64,000 bases of DNA from Lentibacillus jeotgali (GCF_000224785.1 NZ_AGAV01000013.1:1-64000); one strand, 5' to 3'. Positions 45,203 through 55,452 are shown, counted from the first letter of the stretch. Notes: generated by a model from the sequence alone, not told the origin. Numbers and translations: made by a program.

Positions 45203-46732
45203 ATGAGTTCTACTGAAGATTTTAAACATCGCGTGGAAACGATTAAACAAGGCGGACAGGAAAAGTACCACCGAAAGAATGAAGAAAAAGGAAAATTGTT
45301 TGTTCGGAAACGGCTTGAACTATTGTTTGATGAAGACATCGATATAGAAGATGCCTTTTTTGCAAATTATATGGATGGCGATTTGCCTTCAGATGGTGTC
45401 GTTACAGGAATAGGCCGGGTCAATGGCCAGGATGTCTGCGTTATGGCAAATGACTCCACAGTAAAAGCGGGTTCCTGGGGCAAACGGACAGTGGAAAAAA
45501 TTGTTCGTATTCAGGAAACAGCAGCAAAGCTGGAAATCCCGATGCTTTATCTGGTGGATTCTGCTGGTGCACGCATTACGGACCAGGTTGAAATGTTCCC
45601 GGGGCGCCGCGGTGCAGGCCGTATTTTTCATAATCAGATCAAATTATCCGGCCGGGTACCGCAAGTTTGTCTGCTTTTTGGCCCGTCAGCGGCAGGAGGC
45701 GCTTACATACCGGCGTTCTGTGACATTGTTGTTATGGTTGATGGCAATGCTTCCATGTACCTTGGCTCGCCAAGGATGGCTGAAAAAGTGATTGGAGAAA
45801 AAGTCAGTCTTGAGGAAATGGGGGGTGCCAATATGCACTGCTCGGTTTCCGGTGTAGGTGATGTGCTGGTGAAATCCGAGGAAGAAGCCATCACTTACAC
45901 ACGCAACTATCTTGACTATTTTCCGGCAAATTTCAGACATCAACCGGCCGGCGCTGAGCCGAAAGACGTTAAAGCATTTGAAAAATCGATAACGGAACTT
46001 ATTCCGGAAAACCAGAATTCCCCGTTCAATATGCATGATTTTATCGAACGGATTATTGATGAAAACAGCTTTTGCGAGGTTAAGAAAAAATTCGCCCCTG
46101 AATTAATCACCGGACTTTCGAGAATAAATGGTAAATCAGTCGGTATAATTGCCAATCAGCCGCGCATGAAGGGTGGTGTATTATTTCCTGATTCGGCGGA
46201 TAAGGGTGCCAAGTTCATTCAATTATGTGATGCGTTTAATATCCCGCTGCTTTTCCTAATGGATATTCCGGGTTTCATGATTGGTACAAAGGTGGAACAA
46301 GCAGGCATTATCCGCCACGGCGCCAAGATGCTGGCAATGATGAGTGAGGCCACTGTACCGAAAATCTCAGTCGTTGTACGCAAGGCCTATGGTGCGGGAC
46401 TTTATGCCATGGCCGGCCCAGCGTTCGAGCCTGATGCCTGTCTGGCCCTTCCGACAGCCCAAATTGCCGTCATGGGGCCTGAAGCAGCTGTTAACGCTGT
46501 CTATGCCAATAAAATAGCGGAATTACCGGAAGAGGAGCGCCCTCAATTTATAAAAGAAAAACAGGAAGAATATAAAGATAACATTGATATTTACCGTTTA
46601 GCCTCAGAAATGGTCATTGACGCCATTGTAGACCCGGAGGATTTGCGCCACGATCTGATCAAACGGTATAAGATATACGAAGCAAAAAATACAACATTCA
46701 CAGATCGCAAACATGGTGTATATCCTGTGTAG
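45203..46732 (+). CDS. Acyl-CoA carboxylase carboxyltransferase subunit (YngE type)
   Basis: Carboxyltransferase of the propionyl-/methylcrotonyl-CoA carboxylase family, 509 residues, with both the beta-like N half (VYLVDSAGARITDQ-like segment near 120, GPSAAGGAYIPAFCD) and the C half (DIPGFMIGTKVEQAGIIRHGAKM, RKAYGAGLYAMAGPAF). It is the last gene of the operon and is followed by a repeat that doubles as terminator. GGGAGGAAG precedes the ATG. Confidence 0.93.
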   Translation: MSSTEDFKHRVETIKQGGQEKYHRKNEEKGKLFVRKRLELLFDEDIDIEDAFFANYMDGDLPSDGVVTGIGRVNGQDVCVMANDSTVKAGSWGKRTVEKIVRIQETAAKLEIPMLYLVDSAGARITDQVEMFPGRRGAGRIFHNQIKLSGRVPQVCLLFGPSAAGGAYIPAFCDIVVMVDGNASMYLGSPRMAEKVIGEKVSLEEMGGANMHCSVSGVGDVLVKSEEEAITYTRNYLDYFPANFRHQPAGAEPKDVKAFEKSITELIPENQNSPFNMHDFIERIIDENSFCEVKKKFAPELITGLSRINGKSVGIIANQPRMKGGVLFPDSADKGAKFIQLCDAFNIPLLFLMDIPGFMIGTKVEQAGIIRHGAKMLAMMSEATVPKISVVVRKAYGAGLYAMAGPAFEPDACLALPTAQIAVMGPEAAVNAVYANKIAELPEEERPQFIKEKQEEYKDNIDIYRLASEMVIDAIVDPEDLRHDLIKRYKIYEAKNTTFTDRKHGVYPV

Positions 46733-46742
46733 TATCAAGATA

Positions 46743-46826
46743 CTGAGACAAAAGTGTTCATGAAAGAAAAATCCGAACGATGACTCAAACTTTTCGGTGA
46801 GTTTGCCAATCATCGTTCGGATTTTT
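46743..46826 (+). repeat. Dispersed repeat, family 1, copy 2 (also the operon terminator)
   Basis: Same element as 28714-28798, in opposite orientation. AAAAATCCGAACGATGA pairs with TCATCGTTCGGATTTTT around a 30-base loop and ends in T residues, directly after the carboxyltransferase gene. The remaining 216 bases up to the CBS gene are AT-rich, with a GGTTTA/TAAACC dyad near 46885-46915 and no gene that I can support. Confidence 0.75.
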
Positions 46827-47042
46827 ACAGTAAAAGGGTTTTTATCTATAGTAGCGAAGTATTTTTCCGTAGCGGTGGTTTAAATATTCCGGTTATTATC
46901 CGCCTTTAGTAAACCATAATAATATTATGTAAATTAATTCGTTTTGAATATTAACCTAAAAAAATGGAATATGATATGATAAAGGTAACTGCAATAGTTA
47001 ATGCTCTGATATGTCATATGTGGGTACTCTATATACGAAGAG

Positions 47043-47519
47043 GTGACAGCAATGAAGATTCAGGACTTTATGATTACCGATGTTATTTCCGTTCAGGAAG
47101 ACATTAAAATTAAAGATCTTTTGAAAACACTTGTCGAACATAAAATCGGCGGTGTACCGGTGGTTGATGAAAACGCCCGTCTGATCGGGATGATCAGTGA
47201 TGGTGATGTCATCCGTTATCTGCAGCCGGATGGCCGGACAATTTACGATGCTTTTTCCATGGTATTTATCACTGAAAAAGAAGGATTGCGGAATAAAATA
47301 GAAACCAGTATTGAACATCACTCTTCAGAAATTGTGAAAAAGAATGTATATGCCGTGCATCCCGATGATGAAATAGAAGAAGCGTTATCACTATTATCCC
47401 GTTATCATTTTAAAAAAATACCGGTTGTTGATGCATCGAACAAGGTCGTTGGGGTTGTAAGCCGCGGTGATATTATCCGGTCCGTTTATAATAAAGTAAT
47501 TGCTGAAACAGATGATTAA
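47043..47519 (+). CDS. Two-CBS-domain protein
   Basis: A 158-residue stand-alone CBS pair: first repeat about 1-60 (MKIQDFMITDVISVQ, GGVPVVDENARLIGMISDGDV), second about 98-155 (VYAVHPDDEIEEALSLLSRY, IPVVDASNKVVGVVSRGDIIRS). Such modules bind adenine nucleotides and act as energy or ionic sensors. There is no fused partner domain and no operon neighbour. AAGAGGTGA precedes the ATG. Confidence 0.88.
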   Translation: MTAMKIQDFMITDVISVQEDIKIKDLLKTLVEHKIGGVPVVDENARLIGMISDGDVIRYLQPDGRTIYDAFSMVFITEKEGLRNKIETSIEHHSSEIVKKNVYAVHPDDEIEEALSLLSRYHFKKIPVVDASNKVVGVVSRGDIIRSVYNKVIAETDD

Positions 47520-47598
47520 CGTTTATCTACCAGTAATGCCCGGTTCATTTAACAACCATTAAGCGTGTGAAGTGTCGACGCAGGCAATGATGCTTTGC

Positions 47599-47604
47599 TA
47601 TAAT
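47599..47604 (+). promoter_or_regulatory. Extended -10 element before dynA
   Basis: TGCTATAAT has a perfect TATAAT with the TGn extension, 38 bases before the dynA start. No clear -35. Confidence 0.4.
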
Positions 47605-47642
47605 ACTATGAGAAGTGCTTTGATGGAAGGGAAACGAACAGC

Positions 47643-50600
47643 GTGATGATAACAAAAGAAAAACAGACTCATATCACGCAGCAGCATTTGGCGGGCCTTT
47701 ATGAGGCGATGAACGAAAATCGAGATACTAAAAGCGCTGATAAGCTGCTGCAAATCTATCAAAAATTGAATGAGCAGGAATTTATAATCAGTTTTGCCGG
47801 TCATTTTTCCGCCGGTAAGTCCTCAATGATCAATCATCTTTTGGGTCAATCAATCCTGCCGAAAAGTCCGATTCCAACGAGTGCAAATGTCGTTAAAATA
47901 AACTCCGGAAAAGGCTCTGCACGTGTCTATACGGATGACGGAACAGTACTTGAATATGAAGAACCGTATGATATCGATCTCATAAAGGATTATGCGAAAC
48001 GTAAAGGCAGTATTAAAGAAATCGAGATAAGCACAAAAGAGGCTGTTTTGCCTGATGGATGCACAATTATCGATACCCCCGGCATAGATGCCGCAGATGA
48101 TGCAGATCGATTGATTACCCAATCGTCATTACACCTTGTGGATGCCCTGTTCTATGTCATGGATTATAATCATGTCCAATCAGAAGTTAATTTGCATTTC
48201 CTGAAAAAGGTGCAGGATTATGGGATACCTGTGTACATGATTATTAATCAAATCGACAAACATAACGAACAGGAGCTAACTTTCAGGAACTTCGTCGAAA
48301 AAATTAAACAAACGTTTGATCAATGGGGCATATACCCGGAAATAATCTATTATTCTTCTTTAATCGAGGCTAATGCGCCCCATAATCAAATAGATGATAT
48401 TAAAATGGAATTGTTTTCAATGCTTGATACACAGAGAGATGATCTACTTAATATCGAGCGGTCTATTAATCAGGTTATCGCAGAACATAAGGATTATTTG
48501 CATCAGCTTTATGAAGACGAAATGGCAGAAATGGAAACGCTGGACGGAGATGATTCAGCAGAGACTGCAGTGCGATTGGATGAGCTGCATGCTGAAATTG
48601 ACCGTTTAAGCAGCTTACCAGAAAAGATGGAGAAAGATTTTCGCAACGAATTGAACACCACTCTAAAAAATGCCTACCTGATGCCGGCAAAATTGCGCGA
48701 TACAGCCCAATTATTTTTGGAATCCCAGCAGAGCGATTTTAAAGTCGGGTTAATTGGATCAAAGAAAAAGACCGAAGACGAACGGCATAAACGGGAGAAC
48801 GATTTTTTGACTGGATTACACCAAAACATCGAAACATCTGTCCAGTGGAGACTCCGGGATAAATTGCTGAATCTGCTTCATGAATATGGGATTTATAATC
48901 AGAAACTGACACAGCAGGTACACAATATATCAATTTCCTATGATGCCGAATCACTTAAGGCCTTAATCAAATCGGGTGCAACCGTGAACGGCGACTATGT
49001 TCTGCGCTATACCGATGATGTTAGTCATGACGTAAAACAATCGTATAAACAGGAAGCACTGAAACTCTGGGATTCCGTTTATGGTGAAATATCCCGTGAA
49101 ATAGCCGAAGAGTCTGCTGTGTATGAATCTGAACGTGATGACCTGAAGCAAATCCGTAAGCAGCAAGAAACGCAGGAATCGTTAAAAAATAAACTGCAGG
49201 AACAAATTCATAAAGTAGATGCAGCCTTAGCTGAACCACAGCCGGAAACAGATATTTGGGCAAAAATGGAAAGTGATCTGTCAGCAACAAAACAGGTATC
49301 TGTCGCACAGGCAAAGCCATTTCCTGTCCGGGAAACAAATGAACCTGCCATTGTGGAAACGAATGATCAACCCGCTGAAAAGCCGGCGTATCCGGTTCAA
49401 CATATTTTGCCTGATCTGGAAAAGACAAGAGATACGATTTCAGATTTGCCTGGATTTCAGTCCATTATAGATGACCTGGAACGGAAACATGACAGGCTGA
49501 ACAACCGGTCATATACGATTGCTCTGTTTGGAGCATTCAGTGCTGGGAAGTCATCACTGGCTAACGCTTTAATCGGGGAACACATTCTCCCATCGGCGCC
49601 AAACCCGACAACTGCTGTCATTAATCGCATTCATCCGGTTACCGGGCAAAAAAAACACGGAACTGTCGTCGTAAAAATGAAAGATGAGACAACGCTCGTT
49701 AACGATCTGACGTCACTGATCAGTCAATTTTCGCCCAAAACGGATAGTCTCGACGAATTACTGAATTGGATAACCGAGCGTAATATTCATCAGAGTGATC
49801 AATTGCATAAAACACATCAGGCATACTTGACTGCTATTTTGAATGGCTACGAATACAGTAGAGCTGCAATCGGTCAGGAAAGGACCATTTATTTAGAAGA
49901 TTTTTCCGCTTATGTGACAGATGAAACAATTGCATGTTTCCTGGAATCAGTTGACCTTTATTATGATTGTTCATTGACAAGAGAAGGGATTACGCTGGTC
50001 GACACCCCCGGTGCTGACTCGATTAATGCCAGACATACCAATGTCGCGTTTGATTATATTAAATATGCTGATGCGATCCTTTATGTCACTTATTATAATC
50101 ATGCTTTTTCACGTGCTGATAAAGATTTTCTGATGCAGCTAGGACGGGTGAAAGATGCTTTTCACCTGGATAAAATGTTTTTTATCGTGAATGCTTCCGA
50201 TCTTGCACAGGACGCATCAGAACTTCAAATGGTGCAGCAATATATTGAAGAGCAGCTGACGGCTTTAGGCATCCGTTTTCCAAGACTGTTTCCTGTTTCG
50301 AGCAAACAATCGCTTGAGGAAAAGCGGCATGACAAAACGTTAAATGACCAAATGGAAACTTTTGAATCGGCATTCGATCATTTTATCCATCATGATTTAG
50401 CTACGATTACCATACAGTCAGCCGTACGGGATATTCAGCGGGCAAACCAGGCAGTGCGGCAGTATCTGGATTCTCTTCAGATGAATGCTGAAGAGAAAGA
50501 ACAAGCACGCGTGGCGTTACTGGAAAAACAATCGTCGCTGAAAAAGCTGGCTGATGAAATCGATACTGGTTTATATGAGCAGAAAATCAAACAAAAACAG

Positions 50601-51284
50601 AAAAAGCAATTATATTATGTGCTTGAGCGCTTCTCGATCCGGTTTAATGATTTATTTAAAGAAACCTTTAACCCGGCTACCATCACAGGATCGGGCAAAG
50701 AGGCTAAGCAGCAATTGAAAAACAGTTTATGGAATCTGCTTGATTACGCCGGCTATGAGCTATTACAGGAATTACGGGCTGTTTCACTGCGCATCGAATC
50801 ATTTATATATAATTTGAAGCAGGAGGTTTACCTTGACTATACCAATAAAAGCAGCAGCATCGACAATGCTTTTCTGCTTCCTGACTTTGAGGAATCAGAG
50901 CTGTCGACACCTGATTATGAACAAGCGTTTGCAAACCTTGACGCACAGACATTTGAAAAAGAATTGAAGCAATTTAACGGGACAAAGGCATTTTTTGCGA
51001 GAAATGAGAAAGAAAGTATGAAAGAAGGTCTGTTTGAACGACTATATCCTTTTGCGGATGATTACATTACTGAAAATCACGAAAAAATGCATGCATCTTA
51101 TATTCATCAATGGAATGACATGGTGAATACGATGAAACAATTTATTGTTCGGCATGCCGAAAACCATATTGATAATCAGCTGAAAATGTTCAGTGATGAA
51201 TCAATGGATCTGGATACATTGCGCAGAAAACATGAACGACTGACTTCAATTTTAACCGAGTACGAGGAGATGAAAGCAGAATGA
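47643..51284 (+). CDS. dynA: Two-headed bacterial dynamin DynA
   Basis: A 1213-residue tandem dynamin, matching B. subtilis DynA (YpbR), which tethers and fuses membranes and helps in antibiotic and phage-induced membrane stress. Two GTPase halves are visible: P-loop GHFSAGKSS near residue 55 with switch DTPGIDAADD, and P-loop GAFSAGKSS near residue 633 with DTPGADSINARHTN. Long coiled-coil stalk regions follow each. The GTG start follows GGAAGGG by about ten bases; an ATG comes next. Its stop overlaps the exonuclease start by four bases. Confidence 0.94.
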   Translation: MMITKEKQTHITQQHLAGLYEAMNENRDTKSADKLLQIYQKLNEQEFIISFAGHFSAGKSSMINHLLGQSILPKSPIPTSANVVKINSGKGSARVYTDDGTVLEYEEPYDIDLIKDYAKRKGSIKEIEISTKEAVLPDGCTIIDTPGIDAADDADRLITQSSLHLVDALFYVMDYNHVQSEVNLHFLKKVQDYGIPVYMIINQIDKHNEQELTFRNFVEKIKQTFDQWGIYPEIIYYSSLIEANAPHNQIDDIKMELFSMLDTQRDDLLNIERSINQVIAEHKDYLHQLYEDEMAEMETLDGDDSAETAVRLDELHAEIDRLSSLPEKMEKDFRNELNTTLKNAYLMPAKLRDTAQLFLESQQSDFKVGLIGSKKKTEDERHKRENDFLTGLHQNIETSVQWRLRDKLLNLLHEYGIYNQKLTQQVHNISISYDAESLKALIKSGATVNGDYVLRYTDDVSHDVKQSYKQEALKLWDSVYGEISREIAEESAVYESERDDLKQIRKQQETQESLKNKLQEQIHKVDAALAEPQPETDIWAKMESDLSATKQVSVAQAKPFPVRETNEPAIVETNDQPAEKPAYPVQHILPDLEKTRDTISDLPGFQSIIDDLERKHDRLNNRSYTIALFGAFSAGKSSLANALIGEHILPSAPNPTTAVINRIHPVTGQKKHGTVVVKMKDETTLVNDLTSLISQFSPKTDSLDELLNWITERNIHQSDQLHKTHQAYLTAILNGYEYSRAAIGQERTIYLEDFSAYVTDETIACFLESVDLYYDCSLTREGITLVDTPGADSINARHTNVAFDYIKYADAILYVTYYNHAFSRADKDFLMQLGRVKDAFHLDKMFFIVNASDLAQDASELQMVQQYIEEQLTALGIRFPRLFPVSSKQSLEEKRHDKTLNDQMETFESAFDHFIHHDLATITIQSAVRDIQRANQAVRQYLDSLQMNAEEKEQARVALLEKQSSLKKLADEIDTGLYEQKIKQKQKKQLYYVLERFSIRFNDLFKETFNPATITGSGKEAKQQLKNSLWNLLDYAGYELLQELRAVSLRIESFIYNLKQEVYLDYTNKSSSIDNAFLLPDFEESELSTPDYEQAFANLDAQTFEKELKQFNGTKAFFARNEKESMKEGLFERLYPFADDYITENHEKMHASYIHQWNDMVNTMKQFIVRHAENHIDNQLKMFSDESMDLDTLRRKHERLTSILTEYEEMKAE

Positions 51285-52153
51285 CGACAAAGCAGCATAA
51301 TATAATGCTGGTGGATGGCATGGCGTTACTCTTTCGCGGTTATTTTGCCACGGCATTCCGGGGAAATTTCATGAAAACCAAGAGCGGCATGCCGACTAAT
51401 GGCGTTTATCAATTCATGAGGTACTTTCTTGATGCAGCAAATAAATTCGCACCGTCACACGTTATTTGTTGCTGGGATATGGGAAGTAAAACATTTCGCA
51501 CTGATATATATGACGGGTACAAGGCAAACCGTTCAGAGCCGCCGGAAGAGCTGATTCCGCAATTTGATCTCGTAAAGGAAGTTGTGGAAGCTTTCAATAT
51601 CCCTAACATCGGGCTGGAGAATTTTGAGGCCGATGATTGCATGGGTACGCTGGCGAGACAATATGCTAAAGATCACGATGTTCTGATTGTAACCGGCGAT
51701 CAGGATATTTTACAGCTCGTTGATGATGGCATCCGTGTAGCCATTATGCGCAAAGGAATTGGAAACTATAAAGTCTTTGAAAAGGAGACGTTTGAGGAAC
51801 AGAAAGGTATACGTCCGGGACAAATTGTAGACTTAAAAGGGCTTATGGGCGATACATCGGATAACTATCCTGGTGTGAAAGGTATTGGTGAAAAAACAGC
51901 ATTAAAACTTATTCAGGAATATGAATCGATTGACCGAATTCTTGAAAATATGGATAGGCTGCCAAAAGGTGTGCAAAAGAAAATCCGGGAGAACCAAGAG
52001 ATGCTGCATTTATCAAGGAAGCTTGCGGAAATCAAGTGCGATATTTCAGTCGGCTGCACACTGGATAATGCTTTATGGCAATATGATAAAGCGATTGTTG
52101 AAGGAAAATTTGCAGATCTGGAATTCGGCAATTTAGTAAAACAGATTTATTAA
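51281..52153 (+). CDS. ypcP: 5'-3' exonuclease YpcP (FEN/Pol I N-domain type)
   Basis: Stand-alone flap-type 5'-3' exonuclease of 290 residues, helping Okazaki primer removal with or instead of Pol I. The acidic metal ligands are in LVDGMALLFRG, CCWDMGSKTFRTD, NFEADDCMGTLA and VTGDQDILQLVDD; the helix-hairpin-helix is LMGDTSDNYPGVKGIGEKTA. It overlaps dynA by four bases, as in B. subtilis ypbR-ypcP. Confidence 0.94.
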   Translation: MTTKQHNIMLVDGMALLFRGYFATAFRGNFMKTKSGMPTNGVYQFMRYFLDAANKFAPSHVICCWDMGSKTFRTDIYDGYKANRSEPPEELIPQFDLVKEVVEAFNIPNIGLENFEADDCMGTLARQYAKDHDVLIVTGDQDILQLVDDGIRVAIMRKGIGNYKVFEKETFEEQKGIRPGQIVDLKGLMGDTSDNYPGVKGIGEKTALKLIQEYESIDRILENMDRLPKGVQKKIRENQEMLHLSRKLAEIKCDISVGCTLDNALWQYDKAIVEGKFADLEFGNLVKQIY

Positions 52154-52161
52154 ACAGATCA

Positions 52162-52205
52162 TAACCTGGCTTTTACTGAAACAAGGGGTAGGAGCCGGGT
52201 TTTGT
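52162..52205 (+). terminator. Terminator of dynA-ypcP
   Basis: AACCTGGCT pairs with AGCCGGGTT (one T-G pair) around a 21-base loop, followed by TTTGTTG. Confidence 0.65.
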
Positions 52206-52248
52206 TGATAAAAAACATTATCTTGGGCTGAAATAAAGGGTGAATTGA

Positions 52249-53094
52249 ATGCCAACAGTTTTTGTATATGGAACCTTAAGGTGCGGTGGGAAAAATAATT
52301 ATCTATTGAATGACTTGCAGTGCATTTGTCAGCAATATTTTGTGGAAGGCTCACTATTCGACAGCGGATACGGTTATCCTATTATGAAACAAAACACGTC
52401 CAATCGGATCTGGGGCGAATTATATGATGTATCAGAACGGCAGCTGGCTGAAATCGACCAATTGGAAGGGTATAAGGAAAACAATGCTGATAATCTATCC
52501 GAACGTAAGGTTCTTCCGGTTTACGACGATAGCGGTTATCAACACGATGCTTTTGTTTATACAGCAGGAAACGCATTGAATCATGCTTTTGACTGGATTT
52601 CTTCCGGCGATTGGCTTGTCCATACATATTTAAAACAGAATAACCTGCTGTATTTTGCATACGGATCATGCATGGACGATGAGCGGTTTAAAAAGGCGGG
52701 TGTCGACCATCACTTTGCTGAAGTGAAAGGAAAGGGCATTTTGGAGGGCTTTGAATTTCAATTTTCCCGAAGCACAGACGATGGCGGCAAAGCAGATTTA
52801 GTGGAAAATAAGCGAGGGAAAGTTGAAGGGAAAGTTTACAGGATACCGTATGATGCCATCGATTATTTGTATAAACGGGAAGGTGTCCGTTCCCATTCGT
52901 ATAGACCGGCTGTCGTTCCGGTATCAATAAATGAATCGATCTATCAGTGTCTGACATTTATTGGCGTCAGAAAATCGCATGAAACACCCCCGACCAAGCG
53001 ATATAGCACGGAAATTATCAGAGGAGGAGAGGGATATTTAAGCGAAGATTATTTACGGAGTCTTCAGAACAGGATTAGGCTTTTAGGTGGATAA
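52249..53094 (+). CDS. ykqA: Tandem gamma-glutamylcyclotransferase-like protein (YkqA type)
   Basis: Two cyclotransferase domains in one chain of 281 residues. The first opens FVYGTLRCGGKNNYLL and covers about 1-115; the second opens YFAYGSCMDDERF near 140 and runs to the end. Substrate-binding loops of the YGTL and YGS type are present in both, and a catalytic glutamate is likely in the DQLEGYKENNA region. It resembles B. subtilis YkqA in length and layout. The substrate is not known; gamma-glutamylamines or related dipeptides are possible. Confidence 0.85.
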   Translation: MPTVFVYGTLRCGGKNNYLLNDLQCICQQYFVEGSLFDSGYGYPIMKQNTSNRIWGELYDVSERQLAEIDQLEGYKENNADNLSERKVLPVYDDSGYQHDAFVYTAGNALNHAFDWISSGDWLVHTYLKQNNLLYFAYGSCMDDERFKKAGVDHHFAEVKGKGILEGFEFQFSRSTDDGGKADLVENKRGKVEGKVYRIPYDAIDYLYKREGVRSHSYRPAVVPVSINESIYQCLTFIGVRKSHETPPTKRYSTEIIRGGEGYLSEDYLRSLQNRIRLLGG

Positions 53095-53156
53095 ATCTGT
53101 TTTCAATGATGTTCGGTGACATGATAAGCTGACTTGTAGGGAATGGTAACAATAAA

Positions 53157-54491
53157 TTGGGCGAAAAGAAGGTGGATATTATCGTTTTGACACAGGAGGA
53201 ACTTAATGACTGGCAAAATAAGCTCCCGATAATGAAGGACATAATGGATTTAAATCCTGTATTCTGGATGAACCCTTATCTAAAAAATGTGCGCGAGGTT
53301 TCTTCACTTCCATTAACACGGGATGACATGGAAGAGGCAGCGTCGCTTTGGCAGCGATTTGCCCCTTTTTTGGAAAATGAATTTCCCGAGACGGCCGATG
53401 CAAATGGTATAATAGAATCACCACTTAAGCAAATCAATCATATGAAAGAAAGCTATTTTACTGAGGTCTCTGGGGATTTTTATCTGAAGTGCGATCATGA
53501 ACTTCCGATTGCCGGCTCCATCAAAGCCAGGGGTGGCATTTACGAAGTTTTGCAGCATGCTGAAAAACTGGCGTTGGAAGCTGGGCTGGTATACAGACAT
53601 GATCATTATGATGTATTTTCAAGTGAACGGTTCAAATCGTTTTTTAGTCAGTATTCCATAGGGGTTGGATCAACAGGAAATTTGGGGCTGAGTATCGGTA
53701 TTATTAGCGCCAAACTGGGTTTCAATGTTTCCGTATACATGTCGGTTGACGCGAAACAATGGAAAAAGGATCTGCTGCGTCACAAAGGTGCTGAAGTGCT
53801 GGAATTTGAAGGTGATTTCAGTGAAGCTATTTCTGCAGGCAGAGCAAAAACCGTATCGGATCCCAAAGGTTACTTTGTGGATGATGAAGATTCCAAACAT
53901 TTATTTTTAGGCTACAGTGTTGCTGCTTTAAGGCTTGAAAAACAACTGAAACAGGAAAATATTACAATTGATGCAGATCATCCGTTATTTGTCTACCTTC
54001 CCTGTGGTGTCGGCGGCTCCCCGGGAGGTATCACCTTTGGACTGAAGCAGGTGTTTGGTGATCATGTCCATTGCTTTTTTGCCGAACCCACACATTCACC
54101 ATCTGTTCTCATTGGTCTTGCAACTGGCGAAATGGACCATGTCAGTGTGCAGGATTTTGGCATTGATAACCGGACAGAAGCGGATGGATTGGCTGTCGGA
54201 CGACCTTCCCGGTTCGCAACAGCCATCAGCGATCAATTGGTGAGCGGGGTTTACACAATAGACGATAATGAATTGTACCGCCATTTGGTCATGCTTGCTG
54301 ATACTGAAGGAATCTATCTGGAGCCATCAGCAACAGCGGGAATACCGGGACCTAAGCAAATATCCCCGTATGTCAGGAAAAATGATATTGATTTTACGAA
54401 TGCTGTCCATATTGCATGGGCAACCGGCGGATCGCTTGTACCTGAAAAAGATATGGAAAAGTTTTATAATAAAGGGAAGAGTATAAGATAG
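53157..54491 (+). CDS. dsdA: D-serine ammonia-lyase (D-serine dehydratase)
   Basis: PLP enzyme of fold type II, 444 residues, making pyruvate and ammonia from D-serine. The cofactor lysine is in AGSIKARGGIYE near residue 122; the phosphate-binding loop is GSTGNLGLSIG near 177; LPCGVGGSPGG completes the active site. The frame opens with TTG (MGEKKVDIIVL) and no strong ribosome site is evident. It is followed after 14 bases by a cysteine synthase-like gene and is probably co-transcribed with it. Confidence 0.92.
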   Translation: MGEKKVDIIVLTQEELNDWQNKLPIMKDIMDLNPVFWMNPYLKNVREVSSLPLTRDDMEEAASLWQRFAPFLENEFPETADANGIIESPLKQINHMKESYFTEVSGDFYLKCDHELPIAGSIKARGGIYEVLQHAEKLALEAGLVYRHDHYDVFSSERFKSFFSQYSIGVGSTGNLGLSIGIISAKLGFNVSVYMSVDAKQWKKDLLRHKGAEVLEFEGDFSEAISAGRAKTVSDPKGYFVDDEDSKHLFLGYSVAALRLEKQLKQENITIDADHPLFVYLPCGVGGSPGGITFGLKQVFGDHVHCFFAEPTHSPSVLIGLATGEMDHVSVQDFGIDNRTEADGLAVGRPSRFATAISDQLVSGVYTIDDNELYRHLVMLADTEGIYLEPSATAGIPGPKQISPYVRKNDIDFTNAVHIAWATGGSLVPEKDMEKFYNKGKSIR

Positions 54492-54505
54492 GAAGGTTGT
54501 TTTAT

Positions 54506-55426
54506 ATGAAAGTGGCACAGAACATGACAGAGCTGATCGGAGAGACACCGGTTGTACAGTTGCACCATATCGTCCCGGAAGATGCAGCTGATGTATTTTT
54601 GAAGCTGGAATCGTTTAATCCGACCAAAAGTGTTAAAGACCGGGCTGCCTACAGCATGATAAAAATGGCAGAAGATGAAGGGCTGATCAAATCGGGTGCG
54701 ACAATTATTGAACCGACGAGCGGCAATACCGGGATAGGTCTGGCAATGAACGCTGCAGCTAAAGGCTATCAGGCTATTATGGTAATGCCTGATAACAGTA
54801 CACAGGAACGTCGTAATATTTTGAGAGCCTTTGGAGCAGAAGTGGTGTTGACACCAAGTGAAGAAAAAATGCCCGGTGCCATCAGAAAGGCTGAAGAACT
54901 GAACAAAGAAATACCAAATAGTTTTATTCCGCAACAATTTGAAAATCAAGCCAATCCAGATATTCATCGTAAAACGACCGCTCTTGAAATTTATGACCAG
55001 GTGGAAGGAAAGCTTGACGCATTCGTGGCGACCGCCGGAACAGGCGGAACCATTACTGGAACAGGTGAAGTGTTAAAAGAAAAGATAGCTGATTTGCATA
55101 TTGCTGTTGCCGAACCAGAAGGATCTCCCGTATTGTCAGGTGGAAAGCCGGGCTCACATAAATTAGTTGGCACAAGTCCGGGATTTGTACCCAATATTTT
55201 AAATACATCTGTTTATGATGAGATTCTCCAGATAACTGATGACGATGCGGTCAATATGTTTAAAACACTGCCGCGCAAAGAAGGTATTTTCATCGGGCTA
55301 TCAGGTGCAGCAGCAGTGTTTGCAGCTGTAAAAGTTGCTAAACGACTCGGAAAGGGCAAGAAGGTGTTGTGTATGGCACCTGATACAGGGGAGCGTTATT
55401 TAAGTATGAATCTCTTTGATGAGTGA
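54506..55426 (+). CDS. Cysteine synthase family protein (CysK-like)
   Basis: O-acetylserine-sulfhydrylase-type PLP enzyme, 306 residues. Lysine in TKSVKDRAAYSMI near 43, EPTSGNTGIGLAMN loop near 73, and GTGGTITGTGEVLKEK near 180. The PTKSVKDR form differs from the NPGSSVKDR of housekeeping CysK, so it may be a paralogue such as a cystathionine beta-synthase-like enzyme. The ATG at 54506 follows AGGAAGG by nine bases; the open frame starts three codons earlier. The linkage with dsdA suggests a shared role in serine/cysteine metabolism. Confidence 0.85.
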   Translation: MKVAQNMTELIGETPVVQLHHIVPEDAADVFLKLESFNPTKSVKDRAAYSMIKMAEDEGLIKSGATIIEPTSGNTGIGLAMNAAAKGYQAIMVMPDNSTQERRNILRAFGAEVVLTPSEEKMPGAIRKAEELNKEIPNSFIPQQFENQANPDIHRKTTALEIYDQVEGKLDAFVATAGTGGTITGTGEVLKEKIADLHIAVAEPEGSPVLSGGKPGSHKLVGTSPGFVPNILNTSVYDEILQITDDDAVNMFKTLPRKEGIFIGLSGAAAVFAAVKVAKRLGKGKKVLCMAPDTGERYLSMNLFDE

Positions 55427-55452
55427 GCAGTTATTTACTTGCTCACTTTTCC
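55422..55452 (+). terminator. Terminator after the cysteine synthase gene
   Basis: AGTGAGCA (55422-55429) pairs with TGCTCACT (55440-55447), then TTTTCCTC. The stem includes the stop codon on one side and the stop of the minus-strand small gene on the other. Confidence 0.75.
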
